Assembly: GCA_002070475.1 (NCBI GenBank)
Contig: MWDI01000066.1
Span: forward strand, 62,001 to 126,000
DNA: 64,000 nt
Direction of reading: 5' to 3'
DNA from: Firmicutes bacterium ADurb.Bin146
Lineage (GTDB): Bacteria; Bacillota; Clostridia; DUPQ01
Shown: positions 52,882 through 61,946 of the stretch, in pieces
Layout: each line of letters begins with the position of its first letter
Numbering within the stretch: position 1 is the first letter of the stretch
Notes under the pieces: generated by a model
Database searches by the model: none
The model's input: only the letters and a program-made list of their open reading frames with translations
What the model was told of the DNA's origin: nothing
Translations under genes and position numbers: made by a program

Positions 52882-55800
52882 TCAATCTCTGTCTGCCATT
52901 ACTGCAAGGACACCTGATTTACTCATTACATTTATAGAAACCGCACTGCCAAGCAGATAAAATAATATAAATCCTACAGCCAGCGCTATGTGCATAATTG
53001 ACAGCTCTTTAAATACAGCATACCAAATAATTAATCCTACCGCAGAACCTAATATACATAAAACCATCTGCTCTAAAAAGAAAGAGTAAAATGCTTGTTT
53101 TTTCTTTGTACCAAATCCTGCCATTATAGCAAATTCCTTTTTCCTGCTAACCACCATAAGGTAAGATACCGCATATGCAACAACAGCAATAAGGATATAC
53201 AGGATTGGATATGCAATATTCAAATACCTTATCTGTTGCTCAATATTTGCAAGCGAGTTATTCATAATAGCATCTTTCAACACAACATATTCCCTTATTA
53301 TGCTAATCCTGTTTACCTGGGAATAACCATAATCTTTCAAATAATCCTTAAATTCAAAAACTCTTCTGCTATCTTTAAGCTTGAAAGTGACACTATTGAG
53401 ATTAGTTGCTAGTAATTCCTTTTTTTGATTTGCAGTAATGCTTTCTTCCTGATTAACTTGCTGGCTCCATATCAAGGAAGTATTAAATTTTCCCGATAAT
53501 GGAGAGTATATTGTATCCTTATCTCCATGCTTAACATATGAACCTATAATTTTTAAATCATAATGTTTAAAAATTCTGCCAAATTCTTCACTTTGAACTA
53601 TCCTGTCTACAGCCACTCTTATGACATCCCCATAAGAAAGCCCATGTTCTTCCATATATGCTTTGGTCACTACACATACTAAAAAATCCTGGTTTTCTGA
53701 TGATATAAATACTGACTCATCATATCCTGACATATATTCCACATCTACTCTCTTAGCATAGTAGAATTCTGGTGATTCATGCATACTGTTTGTAAAAGTA
53801 ATATTAGGTCCTCTGGAAATTTCCGCTTGTAATGATTCTAGTGAAAATATACTATTGGGTATAAAAAGAGGACCTATATTATATGTTTTACCGTTTTTTA
53901 ATGGTGCACCGACAAAATATGAAGGTTCTGATATAGTTAAGCACAAATTTTCTATATATCCTGTATGATAAAGCTTTGCAACATTATATGCGCTGACATT
54001 CTGTTTGGATATCTGTTTGCCTTTAAAATCAGTGAAATATCCTTCAATGATATTATTATCATAAATATATTCTATTCTTTCCTGTTGTGATGATAATATA
54101 TTTGCTAGCTGTCCGAAGAAAAGTATTACAGTAAAGGCAAGTACTGGGACAACCACAGTCCGTGGCCCTCCTCTAAATATGGAAAGAATGGCATATTTAA
54201 TGCTTGCACTTGGATTATAGACGGATTTTCTTTCTTTTTTAGGACCTATCCTCTTTCTTTTGTTTTTTTTACCATTTAAAAAACCTAAAACTAAAAAGGT
54301 CATACAGGATACTATGCAGCTAATAAATACAAAGACCGATACTATAATGAATATATTCCACCCTATCTTAGGATTGAACTCAAGTGTCTTCGTTATACTT
54401 AACATCGCATTAGAAAAACGTATATCAATAAGTGAAAAAAACTCTGCAATCTTTCTTACAAGCATCATAATGAACCTGCTAAGAAGTTTTCCAGCTACCA
54501 TAGCCGCACAACAGGAACCGAGTGCGATAAATCCTGAACTGAATAGAAAATATGAAAATGTCCTTACATTTCCAGTTCCCAACATAAGCATTGTCTCCGC
54601 AGTTTCTTTCTGTCTATATACATAAAGATATCCGAAAAAAATACATACAGCCAGTTCAACCAGTACAAATACTGCAGTCAGTATCTTTACAACTGTAAGC
54701 AAAGTGGTATATGGAACTTCAACACTGGAATAGCCCTGGTCATATATTGTAAGCCTTACTCTGTCATCTAAAAATGGTTCTATATCCTCATAAAATTGTG
54801 CTGCATGCCCATTTTTAATTACTGCCTGACCAATAGTATATCCAAACGGATAATCTGAATGAGGGAAATTTTCAGCATAAGGCATATATACATACCAAAA
54901 TTTATCTTTTATCGCATTAGTAATGCCTACCACTTCATAATCTGAGGAACTGTCAAATCCTGTTCCTGCCCAGTAGCTGTTTATCATTGAAGGATAATCT
55001 GATTTGAATGCAGATAGATTTATTTTATCGCCGATACCGATGTTCAATCTTTCAGACATGAGCTGTGAGATTATGCATACCTTACTTTCTGACGCATACT
55101 CTTCTTCATTGAATACTCTTCCAGAAAGCATATACAGTTCATTCTGATTGAATGAATACAAGCTTGTAATATCTTTTGTCGAACAGACAAGTACGCTATC
55201 ACTTATAACCTTAATCGTTTGGGAAAGATCATGAAATACATTTTCCTCTGGTAACTCAAAACTGGAAAAACCATCTTTATAAATAGTAATATCCTGCTTG
55301 TATGGTATCGTTATACCTAAATCATTTACTATCGCATTTTCGTATTCTACTTTTGCAAGATTAATAATTGGAGTCCTTCCATAATATGCTTCACCGAACA
55401 GTATATAGTAATGGTCTGATTCTAAAGGTCCAAACTCCTTGTCGACATGTATCACTGTCTCCTCTTCAATTAACAGTGAATATCCTACTTTCATTACAAT
55501 GCCAGTATAAAAACCTTGTTCAGAGTCAGATATATTACCGACAACCACAACAGAAAGCATTCTTTGAGGCATATACATATCAGTCCTCCAGAAGCCTTCA
55601 ACATAACCTAAAGATCTGTGAGATTCATCCCATAAAATTGTTGACGGATGATTTATTATGCTCTCTCTGTCGAATTTATCAAGAGTTTCATCCATATATG
55701 AATCATATGTTGTATCATCAGGATATCCAGTTCCTATGTATTCGAAAAGGCCTATTGTAGTATAGAATTCATTACACTCAACTAAAAAAGCATCAATTGC

Positions 55801-55917
55801 AGCCCAAACGCTTACGCATATAGCTAACGCAAGTGTTAATGAGAATATCATTATAACGAATAATGCTGTCTTGCCTTTCGACCTTACAATGCTCTTAATA
55901 CTGTTGGAGAATATCAT
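52882..55917 (-). CDS. FtsX-like ABC permease with two large extracytoplasmic regions
   Basis: 1011 residues. An N-terminal helix, a large outer domain (about 45-385), three helices (about 400-535) with a first FtsX core, a basic loop KNKRKRIGPKKERKS, another helix near 585, a second outer domain (about 615-875) and three C-terminal helices with the second FtsX core. These MacB/mechanotransmission exporters move lipids, peptides or lantibiotics or drive envelope proteins. Cargo unknown; no peptide gene or two-component pair is adjacent. Confidence 0.9.
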   Translation of the reverse strand: MIFSNSIKSIVRSKGKTALFVIMIFSLTLALAICVSVWAAIDAFLVECNEFYTTIGLFEYIGTGYPDDTTYDSYMDETLDKFDRESIINHPSTILWDESHRSLGYVEGFWRTDMYMPQRMLSVVVVGNISDSEQGFYTGIVMKVGYSLLIEEETVIHVDKEFGPLESDHYYILFGEAYYGRTPIINLAKVEYENAIVNDLGITIPYKQDITIYKDGFSSFELPEENVFHDLSQTIKVISDSVLVCSTKDITSLYSFNQNELYMLSGRVFNEEEYASESKVCIISQLMSERLNIGIGDKINLSAFKSDYPSMINSYWAGTGFDSSSDYEVVGITNAIKDKFWYVYMPYAENFPHSDYPFGYTIGQAVIKNGHAAQFYEDIEPFLDDRVRLTIYDQGYSSVEVPYTTLLTVVKILTAVFVLVELAVCIFFGYLYVYRQKETAETMLMLGTGNVRTFSYFLFSSGFIALGSCCAAMVAGKLLSRFIMMLVRKIAEFFSLIDIRFSNAMLSITKTLEFNPKIGWNIFIIVSVFVFISCIVSCMTFLVLGFLNGKKNKRKRIGPKKERKSVYNPSASIKYAILSIFRGGPRTVVVPVLAFTVILFFGQLANILSSQQERIEYIYDNNIIEGYFTDFKGKQISKQNVSAYNVAKLYHTGYIENLCLTISEPSYFVGAPLKNGKTYNIGPLFIPNSIFSLESLQAEISRGPNITFTNSMHESPEFYYAKRVDVEYMSGYDESVFISSENQDFLVCVVTKAYMEEHGLSYGDVIRVAVDRIVQSEEFGRIFKHYDLKIIGSYVKHGDKDTIYSPLSGKFNTSLIWSQQVNQEESITANQKKELLATNLNSVTFKLKDSRRVFEFKDYLKDYGYSQVNRISIIREYVVLKDAIMNNSLANIEQQIRYLNIAYPILYILIAVVAYAVSYLMVVSRKKEFAIMAGFGTKKKQAFYSFFLEQMVLCILGSAVGLIIWYAVFKELSIMHIALAVGFILFYLLGSAVSINVMSKSGVLAVMADRD

Positions 55918-55979
55918 TAATTAAATTTCAGATTAATCTGCCTTTATCTATTATTCTTTCCTATATATTAGCAGTATTT

Positions 55980-57158
55980 TTACAGGTTATCAAAGACTTC
56001 TTTAAAAGATTTAACAGAATAATCAATATCTTCATAAGAAAGAGCATCAGAAACCTGTATTCTTATCCTTGCAGTACCCTCAGGCACAACCGGGAATCCG
56101 AATCCTGTGACGTAGACATTCTTTTTCAGCATAGCTTTTGCAATCTCTATGGCTTTAGCGGTTTCTTTCACAATTATTGGTACTATAGCGCTGTCTCCTT
56201 CTAAAGGTTCGAATCCTTCCTCATGCAAACGCTGTCTTAAATATTTCACTTTTTTATGTAAAGATTCTATTATGCTTGGGTCTTTTCTAAGTATCTGTAT
56301 GGCTTTCAATGCCATAGCAGCGACGACAGGAGGAAGGCTGTTTGTAAACAGTGATGTCCTGGAAGCTTGGATACACATATCAATTACTTCCTGTCTTGCG
56401 GCTACAAATCCACCTGCTGAACCACCTAATGCTTTTCCATATGTTCCTGTTATAATATCAACCTTGCCAAGAAGATTGTGATATTCTATAGCTCCTCTTC
56501 CTGTTTTACCTATAACACCCATGCCATGGGAATCGTCTACCATCAAGATTGCACCATACTTTTTACATAATGCATATATCTCATCAAGCTTTGCTATATC
56601 GCCTTCCATAGAAAACACACCATCAGTTATGACAAGCTTGGTATTAAACCGGTCACTTTCTTTTAATATTCTTTCAAGATCCTCCATGTCTGAATGCTTA
56701 TATACGAATCTTTCAACTTTCTTGTTAACCATCCGGCATCCATCAATAATACTTGCATGGTTTAACGCATCTGAGATAATACAGTCTCCTTCAAATGTGA
56801 TTGCAGGAATCACTCCTGTATTAGCATTCCAGCACGTCATATACGTCAAACAGCTCTCTGTTTGCATAAAATCAGCTGTTTCCTGCTCCAATTGTCTGTG
56901 TATGTCATATGTTCCGCATATGAAGCGAACAGATGCAGCTCCTACTCCGTATTTATCCAAAGCATCATGCCCTGCTTGAATTATTTCCTTGTTATTGCAT
57001 AACCCAATGTAATTATTGGAACAGAGGACTATTACCTCATTATACTTTTCGATGTTAGATTTATTGCTCATAGGGGCAGTCAGGTACTGATACTCTTTAT
57101 ATGTCCCGCCCTCTTTCATTGCCTGAAGCCTGTTTTGTAAATTTGAATATAGGTCCAT
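55980..57158 (-). CDS. kbl: Kbl-type PLP acyltransferase (glycine C-acetyltransferase or KAPA synthase-like)
   Basis: Alpha-oxoamine synthase of 392 residues. The PLP lysine lies in ITGTYGKALGGSAGGFV; SNNYIGLCNN, SVRFICGTYDIH and DDSHGMGVIGKTGRG are typical. Start ATG 57158 (MDLYSNLQNRL) has GGAG at good spacing; the ATG three codons earlier is inside the RBS. Kbl and BioF cannot be split by motifs alone; no threonine dehydrogenase or biotin genes lie nearby. It follows the wal operon. Confidence 0.88.
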   Translation of the reverse strand: MDLYSNLQNRLQAMKEGGTYKEYQYLTAPMSNKSNIEKYNEVIVLCSNNYIGLCNNKEIIQAGHDALDKYGVGAASVRFICGTYDIHRQLEQETADFMQTESCLTYMTCWNANTGVIPAITFEGDCIISDALNHASIIDGCRMVNKKVERFVYKHSDMEDLERILKESDRFNTKLVITDGVFSMEGDIAKLDEIYALCKKYGAILMVDDSHGMGVIGKTGRGAIEYHNLLGKVDIITGTYGKALGGSAGGFVAARQEVIDMCIQASRTSLFTNSLPPVVAAMALKAIQILRKDPSIIESLHKKVKYLRQRLHEEGFEPLEGDSAIVPIIVKETAKAIEIAKAMLKKNVYVTGFGFPVVPEGTARIRIQVSDALSYEDIDYSVKSFKEVFDNL

Positions 57159-57235
57159 AATACGCATCTCCTTGTCTTATACTTAACGCCATATATAATT
57201 ATACACAATTAAGACGGTTTATAACCGTAAAAACT

Positions 57236-58009
57236 CTAATCCTGAATAATTTCAGTCCCGTCAACGGAGGAAAAATACCTTTCCTGCCCGTTATTGTACA
57301 TTACTCGCCAAACATTCGCTATAGATGAAGTGTTCTTGTTATATAAATATCCGGTGTCAATCTTCTTTATGGTGATAAAAGACTGCCCTTGCCTGGTAAA
57401 ACTGCTTACCAGTATATTACCTATTGTAACCATAGGTCTGTTATACTCAGTGTCGGATACAGTATACTCCAAACTTTTTATATATACCTGGTCTATACCA
57501 TTCTTGCTGACTGTAATTTCTATCCTTTTATCATATATATAACTTGAACCATCAAGGTATATATAGTCGAACCTGTACATGTTAACTCCTGCTGTGAGAA
57601 TAGAATCTAGCATATATGCTTCATTTTCTAAAGGAAGTTCTTTAATAAAAGCATCTGTTATTGTTGTAGCGATTTCTAAAGTAAAATTCTCATAACGTTC
57701 GGTAGATATGGGAGAGTACATAATCATGCCATCTTGCTGTTCAACAATAGTACCGTCTTGCTCTTTTAAGTAATCAATTATAGCAGTATTATCAATAGAA
57801 TTAGGTATAATAACAGCACTTGGTGCAGAATAATCCGGTATTTCGCAATCTAAAACAATATCCCTGTAAGCAAGAATATCCGTAATATATTTATGTTCAT
57901 CTTTGGTATCCGGTTCGGAAAAAGCCAGACTAATGATATATCCTGCCATAAATATGTTTACTATAAGCATAAGCGCAATGATTATTCTTAAAGCTTTTTT
58001 GGAATCCAT
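57236..58009 (-). CDS. yycI: YycI-like regulator of WalK
   Basis: 257 residues: one N-terminal helix (about 8-30) and an outer beta-rich domain. In Bacillus, YycH and YycI form a membrane complex that tunes WalK. The assignment rests on position (fourth in walR-walK-yycH-yycI), topology and length; sequence similarity to Bacillus YycI is expected to be low. It overlaps yycH by one base. Confidence 0.75.
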   Translation of the reverse strand: MDSKKALRIIIALMLIVNIFMAGYIISLAFSEPDTKDEHKYITDILAYRDIVLDCEIPDYSAPSAVIIPNSIDNTAIIDYLKEQDGTIVEQQDGMIMYSPISTERYENFTLEIATTITDAFIKELPLENEAYMLDSILTAGVNMYRFDYIYLDGSSYIYDKRIEITVSKNGIDQVYIKSLEYTVSDTEYNRPMVTIGNILVSSFTRQGQSFITIKKIDTGYLYNKNTSSIANVWRVMYNNGQERYFSSVDGTEIIQD

Positions 58010-59445
58010 CAGTCTTCTGCCTCCTTCAGCTCAAGTACGGTAATTTCATCTGCTTCAATTATCCATCTTGGCAAAAGTACGGTATTTACATCTTTTACAT
58101 AAGCTATATACATACTGTCAGCTTTTATAGAACCAAGAACCATGTCCCTTTCTGAAAGCATATTGAAAGTCCTTAAGTCATACATATCTTCCTCATCATT
58201 TGGCAAAGAAGCATCCGATATATCAAACAGATTAGCGTCAACTGATATGACCCTATCTGCTGTGGCATTTATGCTTATACAGTTTCTTTCCTCCTTAAGC
58301 AATACAGGATAACCATTAAAATAGTATGTAAAATTGAACTGATATGAATCATTTAAGACTTCAACAGAAGTTAATAGCAGTTTATTCTGTACTGCTCCAG
58401 ATAAAGTAGCAAGATCAGTCAACATTCCCAAAGCATTATTGAAAGCCTGTGATATCTCGCCTTTCTCCTGTATATATGATGCTGATAAGTATCTGTAAGT
58501 TATAGAACCATCAGAGTGTATGCTGTATATATTATATTGGTCGGAAAAAGTCAAATCCCTATTTTGCGCAATCAAGACTTTGTATACATCCGAATAAACT
58601 CCAAATAACCTGGATTTTATTTCTGATATATACTGCGTTACTGAAGCAGATAGATTGTTTATGTCAGGCTCAATTTGCAGATTAAACATGCACTCCGTCA
58701 GAAGTTCATAACCTACCACCCTTATACTTCCTATTGCTGCTCTGTTATTCATAATAACTACAGTGGTATCAGGTTCAATATTTCCTTTAAAATTATCATA
58801 AGAAGCAACCTCATTTAGGTATACATATGTTATTTCGCTTGCTTGCTTTATTTCCTCATAAATGCTTAAAAACTTATCCTGCTGTAATAGTCCTGATAAT
58901 TTTACCCCTATATACCTATATACTTTATCATCGCTTTTAATATAAACATCACCTTCATCAGAAGCTGTTGGTAAAATCATTACCTTATTCATGCTTTTGA
59001 TTTCGTTATTTGTATTAACAGAACCGCTTATCCAGTTAATAAATTCTATAGGACAGTCATAACCTAATTTTATGATATATCCGGATTTACCAGTCATTTC
59101 GTTCCATTTATCCGCATCATATATCTCATATAGCTTCATATCTGCTATTGTGCCAAGCAGTGTCACGGTGTTTTTCCATATCTGGTTGTAATAACCATCA
59201 GATTCATTTGTTATCTTATGTACATTTAATCCTTCTCCAGTAGTCATTGTTATCTCGAATGGCAATATGAATGTTTCAAGAAGATATTCCTCGAAGTTCA
59301 TGACATCAGTGACAGTATTTGGTCCAGTAATTACCCTTTTTGGTAAAAGTCTTCCTGTAGAGTGATAATTTATAAGCATAAAGGATTGAAATGCTGTTAG
59401 AAGTATAAGGATGATAAGTATAGGGTAAGCAAATTTTTTACTCAT
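58009..59445 (-). CDS. yycH: YycH-like regulator of WalK
   Basis: 478 residues with an N-terminal helix (about 6-26, followed by HSTGRLLPKR) and a large outer region. Typical of YycH, which controls WalK together with YycI. Its ATG overlaps the walK stop (ATGA), so the two are made together. YycJ, the usual next gene, is not in the window; kbl stands downstream instead. Confidence 0.8.
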   Translation of the reverse strand: MSKKFAYPILIILILLTAFQSFMLINYHSTGRLLPKRVITGPNTVTDVMNFEEYLLETFILPFEITMTTGEGLNVHKITNESDGYYNQIWKNTVTLLGTIADMKLYEIYDADKWNEMTGKSGYIIKLGYDCPIEFINWISGSVNTNNEIKSMNKVMILPTASDEGDVYIKSDDKVYRYIGVKLSGLLQQDKFLSIYEEIKQASEITYVYLNEVASYDNFKGNIEPDTTVVIMNNRAAIGSIRVVGYELLTECMFNLQIEPDINNLSASVTQYISEIKSRLFGVYSDVYKVLIAQNRDLTFSDQYNIYSIHSDGSITYRYLSASYIQEKGEISQAFNNALGMLTDLATLSGAVQNKLLLTSVEVLNDSYQFNFTYYFNGYPVLLKEERNCISINATADRVISVDANLFDISDASLPNDEEDMYDLRTFNMLSERDMVLGSIKADSMYIAYVKDVNTVLLPRWIIEADEITVLELKEAED

Positions 59446-61187
59446 TGCACACCTTCCTTTTGAATAAGTGGTATTCTTATCGTAATCATGGTACCTTGAT
59501 TTACCTTAGATTCAACCTTTATATCACCATTATGAGCTTTAACAATCTCGCTTGCGATAGCAAGCCCAAGACCAGTACCGCCCATAGTTCGTGTCCTTGC
59601 CTTATCTACTCTGTAGAATCTTTCAAAAATCCTTTCCTGATCTTTTTTCGAAATACCTATTCCGTTATCTTTGACAGCAATACATAGCTTGTCTGCTTCC
59701 TCATAAGACTTTATTTCTATCTTACCGGATTGATCTGTATATTTAATAGCATTTACCAGTAGGTTTATAACACACTGCAACATCCTGTCATAATCAAAAT
59801 ATGCTATTCCTTTATAGGTAATTTCTGACACAATAGTATGCTTTTTCTGACTAGCTTCCGCTTCCACTGCTAAAAGAGCATCCGAAATAAGCGTGCTTAC
59901 ATTGTTGTGTGATATCTTTAAAACCATCCTTCCCATATCCATAGAAGACAATTGCAGAAGATCCTTCACTAAAATATTCATCCTGTCAGACTCAGAATTT
60001 ATAACTTCCAAGAAATGATTAGCAGTGGCTGGATCTTCAACTCCTCCCATTAAGGCTTCTGTAAAACTCTTTATGGAAGTAAGAGGTGTTTTAAGTTCAT
60101 GAGACACATTAGCTACGAACTCCTTCCTCATCTGGTCAAGCCTGTATTGCTTGGTTATATTCCTAAACAACAGAATGACCCCTTCAGCTTTACCTAAGCT
60201 ATCCTTAAATGAAGCAATACTGAGTGCTAGCATCTCGTCATCTATAGAAAGTATAGTTTCTTTGTATAAATCAGCAGGTATATTTGATGCATCTATATCA
60301 ATATCATATTCTTTTACAAAACTTTCTAATGTAAAGTCCATATCTGATCTGTTTAATAACATATATGCTGCAGGATTATTATGTATCATTTCACCATTTA
60401 GATTGAAAGCTATTACTCCGCCTTCAATATTGTCGAGTATTATCTCCATCTTGTTTTTTTCTGAAGATATCTCATCAAGCATATTTTTAAGGCTGTAACT
60501 CATATTATTTATACTTGAAGAAAGCTGGCCTATCTCATCGTCCGCCTTTATATCTAAAGTTCTTCCAAATTCCCCTTCGGAAATATCCTTGGTTCGTACA
60601 GTCATATCCTTTATTGGTTTTGTTATAGCTTTTGATAGCAGATACCCTACAATAAATGCGACTATTATTGAAAACAGTAATGCAGAGAGAAGTGTTTCAT
60701 TAAATTGGGTTACCATATCCTGCCAGTCAACTTTGTAATAACGGAAATATATTACCAGATTTTCTAAAGTCATGGAATAGTCATAAAAAGTCCTTCCTTT
60801 TATGTTTTGCAGTATCTCACTGTTTAGAGGAGCACCTGCCATAGAAGACAGAAAATTGTATGAAAGGAAAAGTTCGTTTATAAATGAGGTCCCATCTCCT
60901 GAAAGAAATACCGAGTCATTGCTGTATATCTCATTAGTATTCCTATCCACTATAGTAAAGCTTCTGTTATTCCCATATATACCAAAAGAGGAAGCATAAA
61001 GATCCCTCATATCAGTGTACACAGTATATATATTCAAAGGTTCACCTTGTACATAACTGAGCATTTTTTTACCGTTTTCTATATTCCTTATAAATTGCGT
61101 GTAGTGATACTGTTCAACGTTATTATTCATAAGCACGCCGATAGGTATTATCATGCAAACTGCTATGATACAGATATAGAAGACCAT
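59442..61187 (-). CDS. walK: WalK (YycG) sensor histidine kinase
   Basis: Essential cell-wall sensor kinase in most Firmicutes. From ATG 61187: helix about 2-20, extracellular domain to about 165, helix about 170-190, HAMP (TKPIKDMTVRTKDISEGEFG), PAS (about 245-350, NIEGGVIAFNLNGEMIHNNP), H-box VSHELKTPLTSIKSFTEAL, then N-box NLLVNAIKYT and DNGIGISKKD. The start is doubtful: 61187 has no RBS, and the chain would begin straight in the membrane helix. An upstream in-frame ATT at 61232 or 61229 has AGAGGA and would add a basic leader. Function is secure. Confidence 0.93.
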   Translation of the reverse strand: MVFYICIIAVCMIIPIGVLMNNNVEQYHYTQFIRNIENGKKMLSYVQGEPLNIYTVYTDMRDLYASSFGIYGNNRSFTIVDRNTNEIYSNDSVFLSGDGTSFINELFLSYNFLSSMAGAPLNSEILQNIKGRTFYDYSMTLENLVIYFRYYKVDWQDMVTQFNETLLSALLFSIIVAFIVGYLLSKAITKPIKDMTVRTKDISEGEFGRTLDIKADDEIGQLSSSINNMSYSLKNMLDEISSEKNKMEIILDNIEGGVIAFNLNGEMIHNNPAAYMLLNRSDMDFTLESFVKEYDIDIDASNIPADLYKETILSIDDEMLALSIASFKDSLGKAEGVILLFRNITKQYRLDQMRKEFVANVSHELKTPLTSIKSFTEALMGGVEDPATANHFLEVINSESDRMNILVKDLLQLSSMDMGRMVLKISHNNVSTLISDALLAVEAEASQKKHTIVSEITYKGIAYFDYDRMLQCVINLLVNAIKYTDQSGKIEIKSYEEADKLCIAVKDNGIGISKKDQERIFERFYRVDKARTRTMGGTGLGLAIASEIVKAHNGDIKVESKVNQGTMITIRIPLIQKEGVQ

Positions 61188-61212
61188 TTTAGTCTGTAAA
61201 GATATATGCCTA

Positions 61213-61899
61213 TCAGTCTTTTTTAAAATAATAGCCCATTCCTCTTTTCGTTACAATATACTCATTAGGATCATTTGAAAGCTTTTCCCTCAATCTGCTT
61301 ACAGTGACATCTACAGTCCTCATTTCACCGTAATACTCATAATCCCATATCTTATCTAGCAGGAACTCCCTGCTGAACACCTTCTCGGGATTTCTCATAA
61401 AAAAGACTAATAATTCAAATTCTCTTGCAGTAAGCTCCAGAACCTGACCATCTTTTAAGACTTCGCATTTTGCTTCGTCAACTTCCAAATCCCTGACCTT
61501 AAGAAATGATAATTCAGTATTATCAGTATTGGAATAAGTTACTCTCCTTAAATTACTTTTCACTCTTGCAATGAGCTCTCTTGCGGAAAAAGGCTTTGTT
61601 ATGTAATCATCAGCTCCCATCTCCAGGCCGATTACTTTATCTAATTCCTCGCCTTTAGCTGAAAGCATAATAATCGGCACAGTCATGCTCTCACGAAGCT
61701 TCCTGCATACAATAAAGCCATCATATTCGGGCAACATTATATCAAGCAGAATCAAATCAGGCTTATGTTTCATAGCTTGAAATATTGCCTCTTTTCCGTC
61801 ATAAGCATATATGACATCATAACCTTCTTTTTCCAGGTTATATTTCAAAATATCAACAATGTTCTTTTCATCGTCTACAACTAGTATCTTGTGTCCCAT
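61213..61899 (-). CDS. walR: WalR (YycF) response regulator
   Basis: OmpR-family regulator of cell-wall hydrolase genes. 229 residues from ATG 61899 (MGHKILVVDDEKN) behind AGAGG. Receiver: DDEKN, phospho-Asp in LILLDIMLPEYDG, Lys in YITKPFSAREL. Winged HTH: LTAREFELLVFFMRNPEKVF and the recognition helix RTVDVTVSRLREKL. First gene of the operon with its own promoter. Confidence 0.96.
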   Translation of the reverse strand: MGHKILVVDDEKNIVDILKYNLEKEGYDVIYAYDGKEAIFQAMKHKPDLILLDIMLPEYDGFIVCRKLRESMTVPIIMLSAKGEELDKVIGLEMGADDYITKPFSARELIARVKSNLRRVTYSNTDNTELSFLKVRDLEVDEAKCEVLKDGQVLELTAREFELLVFFMRNPEKVFSREFLLDKIWDYEYYGEMRTVDVTVSRLREKLSNDPNEYIVTKRGMGYYFKKD

Positions 61900-61917
61900 A
61901 ATCAATAACCTCTATTA

Positions 61918-61946
61918 ATAATATATAAAAAATACATAATTTTCAA
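61918..61946 (-). promoter_or_regulatory. Sigma-A promoter of the walRK-yycHI operon
   Basis: Leftward TTGAAA (61941-61946), a 17-base spacer and TATTAT (61918-61923). The -35 touches the stop codon of the upstream surface-protein gene. Confidence 0.75.

Noticed and set aside
57214..57229. Short inverted repeat ACGGTT/AACCGT as terminator after the gene at 57158
   Set aside because: Six-base stem with no U-tract on either strand; too weak to call.
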